The notes under the pieces were generated by a model. That model was given only the letters and a program-made list of their open reading frames with translations, was not told where the DNA came from and did no database searches. 64,000 bases of DNA from Methylothermaceae bacteria B42 (lineage in GTDB: Bacteria > Pseudomonadota > Gammaproteobacteria > Methylococcales > Methylothermaceae), in assembly GCA_001566965.1 (NCBI GenBank), contig LSNW01000023.1:24311-88310 (forward strand), written 5' to 3'. Positions 20,018-29,230 of this stretch are shown here, in pieces (positions within the stretch are counted from its first letter, which is position 1; each line of letters starts with the position of its first letter). A program made the translations under genes and the position numbers.

Positions 20018-21823
20018 GTGACAGATCTAAAAAATATACGAAATTTCTCTATCATCGCCCATATTGACCACGGCAAGTCTACCTTGGCCGATCGCTTCAT
20101 TCAGATCTGCGGCGGCTTGGCTGACAGGGAGATGGCGGAGCAAGTGCTCGATTCCATGGATCTTGAGCGGGAAAGGGGCATTACCATCAAGGCGCAAAGC
20201 GTGACGCTATACTATACCGCCGAGGATGGCGAGACCTATCAGCTCAATTTTATCGATACCCCAGGTCATGTGGATTTTTCCTACGAAGTTTCCCGTTCCC
20301 TGGCAGCATGCGAGGGTGCGCTATTGGTGGTGGATGCCGCGCAGGGGGTGGAAGCGCAAACCGTCGCCAATTGCTATACCGCCATTGAACAGGGACTGGA
20401 AGTGCTCCCTGTGCTGAATAAGGTGGATTTGCCCTCGGCCGAGCCCGAGCGGGTCAAGCACGAGATTGAGGAAATTATTGGCATTCCGGCCGATGAGGCA
20501 CTGGAGATCAGCGCTAAAACCGGCCAAGGGGTAAAAGACGTTCTGGAACAGATTGTCGCCAAGGTTCCCCCGCCGGAAGGCGATGTGGAAGCGCCGTTGC
20601 AAGCGTTGATTATCGATTCGTGGTTCGATAATTATCTCGGTGTCGTCTCCTTGGTGCGGGTTGTCAACGGTACTTTGACAAAAAAACAAAAAATCACCGT
20701 CATGTCCACGGGAAAAAGCTATCAGGCCGACCAAGTGGGGGTATTCAATCCCAAGCGCCAACAAAAAGACGCGCTCCATGCCGGAGAAGTGGGCTTTGTG
20801 GTGGCGGGAATCAAGGATATTTTCGGCGCGCCCGTGGGGGATACCATCACCGGGACCGATCGTCCCTGCGCCGAACCATTGCCAGGTTTTCAGCAGGTCC
20901 GGCCGCGGGTATTTGCAGGATTATATCCGGTCAGTTCGGAAAATTACGAAGATTTGCGCGAAGCCCTCAACAAACTGCGCCTCAATGACGCCGCCCTTCA
21001 ATTCGAGCCAGAGACTTCCCAGGCTTTGGGCTTTGGTTTTCGTTGCGGTTTTCTGGGGATGCTGCACATGGAAATTGTGCAAGAACGGCTGGAACGGGAA
21101 TACGACTTGGATCTGATTACCACGGCGCCAACGGTGGTATATGAGGTCCTGACCACCAAAGGTGAAGTGCTGTCAGTGGATAATCCGGCGGATTTGCCAC
21201 CCGCTAATGAAATCCAGGAAATCCGCGAGCCCATTATCGAAGCTAATATTTTGGTGCCCCACGATTATCTTGGAGGCGTGATTGGCCTGTGTATTGAAAA
21301 ACGGGGTGTCCAGAAAAACATGCAATACCTGGGCAGCCAAGTGGCACTGACCTTTGAGTTACCCTTGAGCGAGGTGGTGCTGGATTTCTTTGACCGGTTG
21401 AAGTCAGTGAGCCGGGGCTTTGCTTCTTTTGATTACGAATTCAAGCGGTTTCAGGCCGCGCCCATGGTTAAACTGGATATTTTGATCAATGGCGAGCGGG
21501 TGGATGCCCTTTCTTTAATCGTCCACCGGGATTTGGCGGAAGTGCGCGGCCGCGAATTAGTCGAAAGAATGAAAGAATTGATTCCCCGGCAAATGTTTGA
21601 AGTGGCGATACAAGCGGCGATAGGCTCAAAGATAATCGCCCGCTCTACGGTGAAGGCGTTGCGTAAAAATGTTACCGCCAAGTGTTATGGTGGCGATATT
21701 ACCCGGAAAAAGAAATTGCTGGAAAAGCAAAAAGCGGGTAAAAAGCGCATGAAGCAGGTGGGTAAGGTGGAAATTCCTCAAGAGGCGTTTCTTGCTGTCC
21801 TGAAAGTAAAACAAGAATCCTGA
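20018..21823 (+). CDS. lepA: Elongation factor 4 (LepA)
   Basis: 601 residues, the expected size, with a GTG start at 20018. GTPase motifs [21 protein letters not shown] and NKVD are seen, then the EF-G-like domains and the LepA-specific lysine-rich C-terminal domain ([19 protein letters not shown]). It is a ribosome-associated GTPase that acts in initiation or back-translocation. It lies 16 bp after mucD and 14 bp before lepB. Confidence 0.97.
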   Translation: MTDLKNIRNFSIIAHIDHGKSTLADRFIQICGGLADREMAEQVLDSMDLERERGITIKAQSVTLYYTAEDGETYQLNFIDTPGHVDFSYEVSRSLAACEGALLVVDAAQGVEAQTVANCYTAIEQGLEVLPVLNKVDLPSAEPERVKHEIEEIIGIPADEALEISAKTGQGVKDVLEQIVAKVPPPEGDVEAPLQALIIDSWFDNYLGVVSLVRVVNGTLTKKQKITVMSTGKSYQADQVGVFNPKRQQKDALHAGEVGFVVAGIKDIFGAPVGDTITGTDRPCAEPLPGFQQVRPRVFAGLYPVSSENYEDLREALNKLRLNDAALQFEPETSQALGFGFRCGFLGMLHMEIVQERLEREYDLDLITTAPTVVYEVLTTKGEVLSVDNPADLPPANEIQEIREPIIEANILVPHDYLGGVIGLCIEKRGVQKNMQYLGSQVALTFELPLSEVVLDFFDRLKSVSRGFASFDYEFKRFQAAPMVKLDILINGERVDALSLIVHRDLAEVRGRELVERMKELIPRQMFEVAIQAAIGSKIIARSTVKALRKNVTAKCYGGDITRKKKLLEKQKAGKKRMKQVGKVEIPQEAFLAVLKVKQES

Positions 21824-21836
21824 TAAGGACCACGAT

Positions 21837-22610
21837 ATGGATTTCGATTTTGAATTTTTTTTGCTACTCGGCACCGTGGTGTCGGGTTTGATCTGGGGGG
21901 GGTATCTTTTCTGGACGAGAGGGGCGGAGAAAAAAGAAGAAGAGAAAGAGCCGGTCATCGTCGAATATGCCCGTTCGTTTTTTCCCATTTTATTTATTGT
22001 TCTCGTGCTTCGCTCTTTTTTGGTGGAGCCTTTTCGGATTCCTTCCGGATCGATGATGCCCACCCTGTTGGTGGGCGATTTTATTTTGGTCAATAAGTTT
22101 GTCTATGGTATTCGTTTGCCGGTGGCCCATACCAAAGTGGTGGACATAGACGAACCGCAGCGGGGTGATATTGTGGTTTTCCGCTACCCCAACAATCCCG
22201 CCGTTGATTACATCAAGCGAGTGGTGGGCCTGCCCGGAGATAAAATTGCCTACTATAATAAGAAGTTATACATCAATGGCGAGCCTGTGACATTGACGCC
22301 CATGGGCCATTTTACCGGGGCCGGGCAAAATCAGCGTTATAACGGGGCTTTGGTGTTTAAGGAAAAGCTGGGGGAGGTAGAGCATCAGATCTTAATCATG
22401 GAAGGCCAGCCGAGTGTCGAAGGTGAATTTGTGGTTCCCACGGGACATTATTTTGTCATGGGTGATAACCGTGACAATAGTAATGACAGTCGCTATTGGG
22501 GGCCGGTGCCGGAAGAAAATCTAGTAGGGAAGGCCTTTCTGATCTGGATGCATTGGGATCCCAGTAGTCCCGGTGTGGCTTTAGAGCGCATTGGGACATT
22601 GTTGCACTGA
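21837..22610 (+). CDS. lepB: Signal peptidase I
   Basis: 257 residues. Two N-terminal transmembrane segments precede the catalytic serine S72 in RIPSGSMMPTL; the catalytic lysine is K127 in DYIKRVVGLPGD. The box GDNRDNSNDSRYWG completes the family signature. The enzyme removes signal peptides from exported proteins at the outer face of the inner membrane. Gene order lepA-lepB-DUF4845-rnc-era-recO-pdxJ is conserved in gammaproteobacteria. Confidence 0.97.
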   Translation: MDFDFEFFLLLGTVVSGLIWGGYLFWTRGAEKKEEEKEPVIVEYARSFFPILFIVLVLRSFLVEPFRIPSGSMMPTLLVGDFILVNKFVYGIRLPVAHTKVVDIDEPQRGDIVVFRYPNNPAVDYIKRVVGLPGDKIAYYNKKLYINGEPVTLTPMGHFTGAGQNQRYNGALVFKEKLGEVEHQILIMEGQPSVEGEFVVPTGHYFVMGDNRDNSNDSRYWGPVPEENLVGKAFLIWMHWDPSSPGVALERIGTLLH

Positions 22611-22621
22611 ACTTTTTATCC

Positions 22622-22643
22622 AGCCCGAAAGGGGCTTTTGTTT
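22622..22643 (+). terminator. Weak terminator-like hairpin after lepB
   Basis: A 5-bp stem (AGCCC 22622-22626 with GGGCT 22632-22636) is followed by TTTGTTT. It may weaken readthrough into DUF4845-rnc. The stem is short. Confidence 0.35.
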
Positions 22644-22726
22644 GATGCCTAAAAAGTTTTTGAAGCGTATATTGGCGACTTCCGTTGATGTCCTGACCTG
22701 CCATCCACTGGACGCCGTGAATCCTT

Positions 22727-22752
22727 CCCTGGGGGCTTGATGGTGGCCGTCC
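22727..22752. repeat. Dispersed repeat unit, copy 1
   Basis: A 26-bp stretch (CCCTGGGGGCTTGATGGTGG and onward) matches 63331-63356 with four differences. Sequence around it (to about 22795) contains further short palindromes. This repeat occupies most of the 246-bp lepB-DUF4845 gap, in which no gene is seen. Confidence 0.6.
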
Positions 22753-22856
22753 GGGCCACCAACACCAGCGAAATGGCAGGCCAGGACACCTTTGCGAGAT
22801 AAATTATGAAGCAGATTTTATTTTGTAGGCTGCAGCAATATTAAGCGAGAAATGCC

Positions 22857-23234
22857 ATGATCCAAACTTACCGCCGTCAACGGGGCATCACCCTGATTGG
22901 TTTTGCCTTGCTTTTAGGCTTGATTGGTTTTTTTACCATTCTGATTTTGAAAATCGGGCCCATTTATCTTGAACATTACAAGGTAGTCAGTTCTCTCCAA
23001 TCCCTGAAAGAAGATCCTGCATTACCAAAAAAGAGCCGGCGTGAAATATACAGCTTGCTTAATAAAAGATTTGATATCAACATGATTGAAAACGTGACGA
23101 CCGATGATATCAGCGTCAGCAAGGAAGACGGCGTTGTTACCGTGGCGGTGACCTATGAAGTAGAAAAGCCAATTTTCGGGAATTTAAGCGTATTAGTCTA
23201 TTTTGACGATCAAATTGAGGTGGGAGGTTCTTGA
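22857..23234 (+). CDS. DUF4845 membrane protein
   Basis: 125 residues with one N-terminal transmembrane helix (GITLIGFALLLGLIGFFTILI) resembling a pilin-like or type IV leader start, and a soluble domain rich in beta structure. A protein of this family lies between lepB and rnc in many gammaproteobacteria. The function is unknown. Its stop overlaps the rnc start. Confidence 0.88.
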   Translation: MIQTYRRQRGITLIGFALLLGLIGFFTILILKIGPIYLEHYKVVSSLQSLKEDPALPKKSRREIYSLLNKRFDINMIENVTTDDISVSKEDGVVTVAVTYEVEKPIFGNLSVLVYFDDQIEVGGS

Positions 23235-23923
23235 AAGCCGATCTGGGAACACTTAGCAAGCGTCTCGGTCTCAAATTTAACGATCTGGAGATCCTACGTG
23301 AAGCGCTTACCCATCGCAGCGCCGGTTCCCCCAATAACGAACGACTGGAATTCTTAGGTGACGCCGTCTTGGGTTTCATCATCGCCCAAGCCTTGTTTCA
23401 CCGCTTCCCCAATGCCCGCGAAGGTGAATTGAGCCGGATGCGGGCCAATCTCGTCAATCAAACCTCTTTGGCTGCCCTGGCCAGACAATTGAAGCTGGGA
23501 GACTGGCTGATTTTAGGGCCGGGGGAGATGAAAAGCGGCGGTTTCCGCCGTGATTCCATTTTGTCTGACGCTTTGGAAGCGATTATCGGCGCTATTTTGG
23601 AAGATCAGGGGATTGAGGTCTGCCAAAAATGGGTATTGGGGTTATTCAAGACCCGATTGGCGGAACTGGCGGAAGGGAAGGGAAAGAAAGATCCCAAAAC
23701 CCGTCTGCAAGAATTTTTGCAATCCCGGGGGGAGCCGCTGCCTCGATATGAATTGATTTCCCAGCAAGGTTCAGACCACGATCAGCTATTTGAAGTCGCA
23801 TGCCATGTGGCGCTATTATCTGAACCTCGAAGAGGAAAAGGTCCATCGCGGAAACGGGCGGAGCAGCAAGCAGCGGAGAAAGTATTGGAAACATTATCCC
23901 GGCAATTGGGCAAGCAATTATGA
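23231..23923 (+). CDS. rnc: Ribonuclease III
   Basis: 230 residues with a TTG start overlapping the DUF4845 stop; GGGAGG lies just upstream at a short distance. The RNase III signature ERLEFLGDAVLGF carries the catalytic Glu and Asp; the second acidic set is in DSILSDALEAIIGAI. A double-stranded RNA-binding domain occupies the last 70 residues (from KDPKTRLQEFLQ). It processes rRNA precursors and structured RNAs. Confidence 0.96.
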   Translation: MKADLGTLSKRLGLKFNDLEILREALTHRSAGSPNNERLEFLGDAVLGFIIAQALFHRFPNAREGELSRMRANLVNQTSLAALARQLKLGDWLILGPGEMKSGGFRRDSILSDALEAIIGAILEDQGIEVCQKWVLGLFKTRLAELAEGKGKKDPKTRLQEFLQSRGEPLPRYELISQQGSDHDQLFEVACHVALLSEPRRGKGPSRKRAEQQAAEKVLETLSRQLGKQL

Positions 23924-24801
23924 AAACTGGATATGTCGCCATCATTGGCCGGCCCAATGTGGGCAAATCCACTTTGCTCAATCAGTTGATTGGCCAGAAA
24001 CTCAGCATCATCTCCCGCAAACCTCAAACCACCCGGCACAGGATCCTAGGGATTAAAACCACCGATGACGCCCAAATTCTTTATTTGGACACCCCAGGGA
24101 TTCATCAAAGCGATTCCAAGGCGTTGAATCGTTATTTGAATAAAACCGCCAGCACCGCTTTGGTGGGTGTGGATGTCATTGTCTGGGTGATTGATAACAA
24201 GGGTTTCGATAAAGATGACAGTTTGATTTTGGAAAAGCTCAAATCCATCAATATTCCGGTCATTCTGGTCATCAATAAAGTCGATAAGGTAAGAGACAAA
24301 GCCTTATTGCTGCCGCTCATACAGGAAGCGAGATACCGTTTCTCCTTTGAAGTCATTATTCCTGTTTCCGCCCTAAGGGGTACGAATGTCCAGGCCTTGG
24401 AAAAGGCCATTATTGGCTTGCTCCCCGAAGGAATGCCCATGTATCCCGAATACCAGATTACCGACAAACCGGAACGGTTTTTTGCCGCCGAAATTATCCG
24501 TGAAAAATTGCTCTATTACCTGGGCGATGAAGTTCCCCACCGGTTGACGGTGGAGATCGAGCAGTTCAAAAATGAAGGGGAACTGACGCGCATCTATGCC
24601 GTAATCTGGGTGGAGCGGGAAGGGCAAAAGCGGATTGTAATTGGTGATAAGGGGAGCTTGCTGAAAAAGGCTGGTCAAAAAGCCCGCCTGGAACTGGAGG
24701 ATTTTCTCGGTAGGCGTGTGTATCTCAATCTTTGGGTCAAGGTTAAAAAAGGCTGGTCCGATGATGAGCGAATGCTGCAAAGGTTGGGCTATGCTGAATG
24801 A
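23920..24801 (+). CDS. era: GTPase Era
   Basis: 293 residues. GTPase motifs GRPNVGKST, DTPGIHQ and NKVDK are followed by a KH domain with the region VEREGQKRIVIGDKGSLLKKAGQKAR. Era binds the 3' end of 16S rRNA during 30S assembly. ATG 23920 overlaps the rnc stop (ATGA), so translation is coupled. Confidence 0.97.
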   Translation: MKTGYVAIIGRPNVGKSTLLNQLIGQKLSIISRKPQTTRHRILGIKTTDDAQILYLDTPGIHQSDSKALNRYLNKTASTALVGVDVIVWVIDNKGFDKDDSLILEKLKSINIPVILVINKVDKVRDKALLLPLIQEARYRFSFEVIIPVSALRGTNVQALEKAIIGLLPEGMPMYPEYQITDKPERFFAAEIIREKLLYYLGDEVPHRLTVEIEQFKNEGELTRIYAVIWVEREGQKRIVIGDKGSLLKKAGQKARLELEDFLGRRVYLNLWVKVKKGWSDDERMLQRLGYAE

Positions 24802-24804
24802 TCC

Positions 24805-25515
24805 ATGGCTGAACGATGGCACGACGCATTTGTTTTGCACCGCCGGCCTTGGCGGGAAACCAGTCTGTGGCTGGAGGTTTTTACCCGCGACCACGGAAAA
24901 GTCGCCCTACTGGCAAAAGGGGCGAGGAAGGGAAAGCGCCAATCCGCGACTTATCTCCAACCGTTTCAGCCGTTGAAAATTCGCTGGCACGGCAAAGGCG
25001 ATCTTAAAACCTTGACCGGCGCGGAGCCATGTGCTTCGTTACCCGCCTTATCGGGAAAAGGCCTCTACTGCGGCTTTTACCTCAATGAGTTGTTGGCTTA
25101 TTTGACCCACAGACACGATCCTCATCCCCGCTTATTCCTACGTTATCAGGAAACCCTGCGGGTTTTTGCCAATGAAAAAGCCATGGAAGCCCGTTTGCGT
25201 CTATTCGAGATGGATCTATTGATGGAAATCGGCTACGGATTGATTCTGGATCATGAGGTAAAATATCAAGAGCCCATCTTGCCGCAGGCGCGTTACCGCT
25301 ACGAACCGGATGCCGGGCCGTATTTGGATCCGCAAGGGAATGTATGCGGGATAACCCTGCTGGCGCTGGCGGATAGACAATTAGACAATCCTCAGGTCCT
25401 TAGAGAGGCAAAAAAATTATTGCGCCAAGTCATCGACTACCGGCTGGAAGGCAGGCCATTAAAAAGCCGGGCTTTATTCCAACAATTAATCACCCAGGGA
25501 AATCATGAAACCTGA
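24805..25515 (+). CDS. recO: DNA repair protein RecO
   Basis: 236 residues. An N-terminal OB fold ([39 protein letters not shown]) and helical C-terminal half ([24 protein letters not shown]) match RecO, which loads RecA onto SSB-coated DNA with RecR. It starts 3 bp after era and overlaps pdxJ by 11 bp. Confidence 0.95.
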   Translation: MAERWHDAFVLHRRPWRETSLWLEVFTRDHGKVALLAKGARKGKRQSATYLQPFQPLKIRWHGKGDLKTLTGAEPCASLPALSGKGLYCGFYLNELLAYLTHRHDPHPRLFLRYQETLRVFANEKAMEARLRLFEMDLLMEIGYGLILDHEVKYQEPILPQARYRYEPDAGPYLDPQGNVCGITLLALADRQLDNPQVLREAKKLLRQVIDYRLEGRPLKSRALFQQLITQGNHET

Positions 25516-26263
25516 GACCATTTTGCTAGGCGTCAATATCGATCACATCGCAACATTGCGCCAGGTTCGGGGAACCGCTTTTCCCGAACCGGTTCAAGCC
25601 GCCTTGCTGGCGGAACAAGCGGGTGCCGATGGCATTACCGCCCACTTGCGCGAAGACCGCCGTCATATACAAGATCGGGATATTCGCCTGCTCAGGCAAA
25701 TGATTCATACCCGTTTGAATCTGGAAATGGCGGTCACCGATGAAATGGTCGCCTTGGCCTGTGAAGTGCGTCCGGATGCTTGTTGCCTGGTGCCCGAAAA
25801 ACGCCAGGAGTTGACCACCGAAGGCGGGCTTGAGGTGGCAGGGCAATTGGATCGGGTGGCGGAGGCTTGCCGGCAATTGAGGGAATCGGGCATTGAAGTC
25901 TCATTATTTATCGATCCCGATAAAGCCCAGATTGAAGCGGCGGCCGAAGCGGGTGCGCCGGTCATTGAGCTCCATACCGGAAGCTATGCCGACGCGCCTA
26001 CACCTGAAGCCCGCCAAGAAGAACTCAAAAAAATCCAACAGGCCGCATGGTTTGCCTACGGTTTGGGGTTGCAAGTCAATGCTGGTCATGGACTGCATTA
26101 TCATAATGTGGAAGCCATTGCCCGGATCCCGGAAATTGTAGAACTGAACATCGGTCATTCGATTATCGCCCGTGCGCTCTTTTCCGGAATGCAAGAAGCT
26201 GTCCGGGAAATGAAGCGGTTGATGAAAACGGCAAGACTGGAAGCATTGACCTCGTCGGTTTGA
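25505..26263 (+). CDS. pdxJ: Pyridoxine 5'-phosphate synthase
   Basis: 252 residues. The opening [18 protein letters not shown] and the blocks [16 protein letters not shown] and [11 protein letters not shown] are diagnostic of PdxJ, a TIM-barrel enzyme that condenses 1-deoxyxylulose 5-phosphate with aminoacetone phosphate. It ends the lepA-to-pdxJ run. Confidence 0.96.
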   Translation: MKPETILLGVNIDHIATLRQVRGTAFPEPVQAALLAEQAGADGITAHLREDRRHIQDRDIRLLRQMIHTRLNLEMAVTDEMVALACEVRPDACCLVPEKRQELTTEGGLEVAGQLDRVAEACRQLRESGIEVSLFIDPDKAQIEAAAEAGAPVIELHTGSYADAPTPEARQEELKKIQQAAWFAYGLGLQVNAGHGLHYHNVEAIARIPEIVELNIGHSIIARALFSGMQEAVREMKRLMKTARLEALTSSV

Positions 26264-26325
26264 TTTGTCATAGTTTCCAATCCAAAAAAATTAAAAACCA
26301 GCGTAATTGACCCATAAGGCGCTGA

Positions 26326-26991
26326 ATGGAACGAAAAGCTATGAAGCCGATTGCTACTGTTGATTCCTTAAATCCCACAGAACCTGAAGTACTGTTCCTG
26401 GCCAGAATGGCGTTGAATGAACAATTACGCTTTGCCAAACGGATTTTTGTGCTGATGGCGGCGGCGCTCTTGATGTTATTGGCCGGATTTGTCTTTTATT
26501 TGAAGCAACCTGCCTTGGCAAAGGCGTCTCCTGCCGCAGTGTCGCCATCGCCAGTGCAAATGGATCAAGTGACGCAATTAAGTCAAGAATTGGCGGATTT
26601 GCAGCAGCAACTGGGAAAGGCAGTCACCGAAACCCTGGCAATGAAGCTGGCATCTTTGGAAGACCGGATTCGTCAGGGGCGGGCGGGATTACAGGATCTC
26701 GAATTGATCCAGTCCATCAAGCAAGATATCCGTTTATTGAATTTGAGAAATACTAAGAAGCCTGCACTTCCCTCGGGTATCGAAAGAATTGGAGATTCTT
26801 CAACTGATGCTAATTTCGCGGCTTTGCACAAACTGGCATTGCTGGAAAACCTGTTCTACATCACCTTGCTGGCACTGGCATTTATGGCGGTAGCCATGGG
26901 GGGATATTGGCTTCAGTGCGGTTTTCGTTTGAAACGCCTGGATGCGGACCTTGCCCGCCTGCAACATCAGCTTTATCACGAAAGGGGGTAA
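26326..26991 (+). CDS. Unknown membrane protein with two helices and a coiled coil
   Basis: 221 residues, not recognised. A transmembrane segment lies at about residues 40-62 (IFVLMAAALLMLLAGFVFYL) and a second near residues 176-197 (LFYITLLALAFMAVAMGGYWL). The 110 residues between are rich in Gln, Glu and Leu and look coiled-coil. This hairpin topology would place the coil in the periplasm. It ends 5 bp before the convergent diguanylate cyclase. No close family can be named. Confidence 0.6.
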   Translation: MERKAMKPIATVDSLNPTEPEVLFLARMALNEQLRFAKRIFVLMAAALLMLLAGFVFYLKQPALAKASPAAVSPSPVQMDQVTQLSQELADLQQQLGKAVTETLAMKLASLEDRIRQGRAGLQDLELIQSIKQDIRLLNLRNTKKPALPSGIERIGDSSTDANFAALHKLALLENLFYITLLALAFMAVAMGGYWLQCGFRLKRLDADLARLQHQLYHERG

Positions 26992-26996
26992 AGTCT

Positions 26997-28193
26997 TCAG
27001 TCCGTGGTTTCAATTTTGTTTCTCCCCGCTTTTTTTGCCCGGTACAGGGCTTGATCGGCGCGTTCAATAAAATCGGCAATGCTTTCTTCCAGGTGGTATG
27101 TGGCAATCCCGGCGGAGAAAGTGGGCAGAGCGAGTTCGCCCGATATCGTTTGAAGGCGCAAGTTTTTCACGCTTTCCTGAATTTTGTTCAAGGCTTTCAC
27201 CGCCCCTTCCATTTGGGTATTAGGTAATAAGACAACAAATTCTTCCCCGCCAAACCGGGCGACTAAATCGTGCTTGCGAAAGGCCGAGGATACCAGGGTG
27301 GCGTAGGTTTTTAATACCTGGTCGCCCACCCCATGACCATAGCGGTCATTAATGTCCTTGAAATGATCCAAGTCGATGATAGCCAGACTGATAGGCAAAT
27401 GATAACGTTGCACCCGGCCTATCTCTTCTTCCAATCGGTTTAGAAATGCCCGCCGGTTGGGCAAGCCTGTGAGTTCATCGGTCAAGCTTAAGGTCCTGGT
27501 GCGTTCCAGTTCCGCGTTTAATTGTTCTTTCTGCGCCCATTCCGAAGCTAGTTGTGCCTTGGTTTGTTCCAGTTGCATCGCCAGATATTTCTGGCCGCCC
27601 GCCAGGATTTTGGCTTGTTCCAAGAGCGTTTGCTGTGTAGAGTCGTTTTCCGATTTTTGAGCAGGGTCCCGAAGAAAGTCGAGAATGTCTTGAATCTGGT
27701 CGCCAAGTTCCTGGGTTTTTTGTTGTAACAGATCCATTTTCTCCATAACGGAAGAGGTATGGTTGACAGCCGGTTTTTGCGAATATTGTTGTGGCAAAGG
27801 TGGGAGATCACCAATGACTTGGTTCGGCTTGAGGGAAACCAATATTTGAGATAATGAAGGCAACGATTGAATGCCTATGTGCAAGGTTTCTAATTCATTA
27901 AGGGTTGGAGGATGGTCCAAAAGCTTTTCAAGAAAGATGACACGTTTTTTAACAGGATCGGTGGCATCAAGGTTTTGTGAAATCGCGTTCAGCAGAGATC
28001 GGATAATTTTAAGGTAATGGCTGTGGTAAGCTTTTTGCAGCGTATCCAGAGTGCCTAAGTGTTTTTGAATATGGTCAATGAGCAGATGCTCGAATTCTAA
28101 ATCCTTGAGGGTGTCAAGCGTCTTTCTCAGTTTTTCTATTTCTATCGTTAACTCATCCAAAACTTTGCAAGCAGGTCGGCATTCAGTAGTCAT
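26997..28193 (-). CDS. GGDEF-domain diguanylate cyclase
   Basis: 398 residues. The C-terminal GGDEF domain (about residues 225-395) has the active motif GGEEF, the metal-binding ADLDHFK-like IIDLDHFKDINDRYGH, and an inhibitory-site motif R-K-H-D five residues before GGEEF, so product inhibition is likely. The first 220 residues contain no recognised sensor and look helical/coiled-coil. It should make cyclic di-GMP in the cytoplasm. It is divergent from dusA, 23 bp away. Confidence 0.92.
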   Translation of the reverse strand: MTTECRPACKVLDELTIEIEKLRKTLDTLKDLEFEHLLIDHIQKHLGTLDTLQKAYHSHYLKIIRSLLNAISQNLDATDPVKKRVIFLEKLLDHPPTLNELETLHIGIQSLPSLSQILVSLKPNQVIGDLPPLPQQYSQKPAVNHTSSVMEKMDLLQQKTQELGDQIQDILDFLRDPAQKSENDSTQQTLLEQAKILAGGQKYLAMQLEQTKAQLASEWAQKEQLNAELERTRTLSLTDELTGLPNRRAFLNRLEEEIGRVQRYHLPISLAIIDLDHFKDINDRYGHGVGDQVLKTYATLVSSAFRKHDLVARFGGEEFVVLLPNTQMEGAVKALNKIQESVKNLRLQTISGELALPTFSAGIATYHLEESIADFIERADQALYRAKKAGRNKIETTD

Positions 28194-28216
28194 GACTTTT
28201 ATTCTATTTCATTAGT

Positions 28217-29230
28217 ATGGTTAATTACGATAAATCATCTGTCGCTTTCAATCGAGTGTTGGCGGTAGCGCCCATGTTAGATTGGACTGACCGTCATTTC
28301 AGATATTTCTTACGGATGATCAGCTATCATACATTGCTCTACAGTGAAATGATTACCACCCAGGCAATAATGTATGGTGACCGCGAACGGCTGCTGGCGT
28401 TCAACCCGGAAGAAAAGCCATTGGCCTTGCAATTGGGAGGGAGTTGTCCAAAGTCACTGGCCCAGTGTGCGGCCATAACCGAAGCGTGGGGATATGATGA
28501 GGTGAATTTGAACGTGGGCTGTCCCAGTGACCGGGTGCGAAAAGGCAGGTTTGGCGCTTGTCTGATGAAGGAACCGTCATTGGTGGCCGAATGTGTCGCT
28601 GCCATGAAAGCCAAAACCAGGTTGCCGGTTACGGTCAAGTGCCGGATAGGCGTGGATGACAGGGATAGCTATGAAGCGCTGGCGAATTTCATCGAAACCG
28701 TTGCCTTGGCGGGGTGTACGACATTTGTTGTGCATGCCCGCAAAGCATGGCTGACGGGGCTATCGCCCAAGGACAATCGTACTATTCCCCCTTTGCGTTA
28801 TGACCTTGTTTTCCGATTGAAACAGGATTTTCCTGAGTTAACATTCATTTTCAACGGCGGCATTGTTGATTTGCAACAAGCCTTATCCCTGTTGTCAAGC
28901 GTTGACGGCGTCATGATAGGCCGGGCTGCCTATCATAATCCTTATCTATTAAGCCAGGCGGATTGGCTTTTTTTTCAAGACAATCACCCGATTCCCACCC
29001 GGGAGCAAATATTGGAAAGCTATATGCCTTATGTAGAAGCGCGATTGAGCGAAGGCATTCGTCTTCATAGCATGCTTCGTCATCTTTCCGGGTTGTATCA
29101 TGGCCAACCCGGGGCGCGTCTTTGGCGCCGGCATCTAAGCGAACAGGGGAACCGGCCCGGGGCGGGCTCTGAAGTTTTAAAATCCTGGTTGGCGAAAAGG
29201 ACCGCCATGGTTGAGACGGCCGATGTTTGA
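28217..29230 (+). CDS. dusA: tRNA dihydrouridine(20/20a) synthase
   Basis: 337 residues. The opening VAPMLDWTDRHFRYFLRMIS and the block NLNVGCPSDRV (catalytic Cys) fit DusA; FMN-binding motifs (VVHARKAWLTGLSPKDNRTIPPL, FNGGI) are present. It reduces uridines 20/20a in the tRNA D-loop. It overlaps the PAS/PP2C gene by a few bases. Confidence 0.94.
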   Translation: MVNYDKSSVAFNRVLAVAPMLDWTDRHFRYFLRMISYHTLLYSEMITTQAIMYGDRERLLAFNPEEKPLALQLGGSCPKSLAQCAAITEAWGYDEVNLNVGCPSDRVRKGRFGACLMKEPSLVAECVAAMKAKTRLPVTVKCRIGVDDRDSYEALANFIETVALAGCTTFVVHARKAWLTGLSPKDNRTIPPLRYDLVFRLKQDFPELTFIFNGGIVDLQQALSLLSSVDGVMIGRAAYHNPYLLSQADWLFFQDNHPIPTREQILESYMPYVEARLSEGIRLHSMLRHLSGLYHGQPGARLWRRHLSEQGNRPGAGSEVLKSWLAKRTAMVETADV

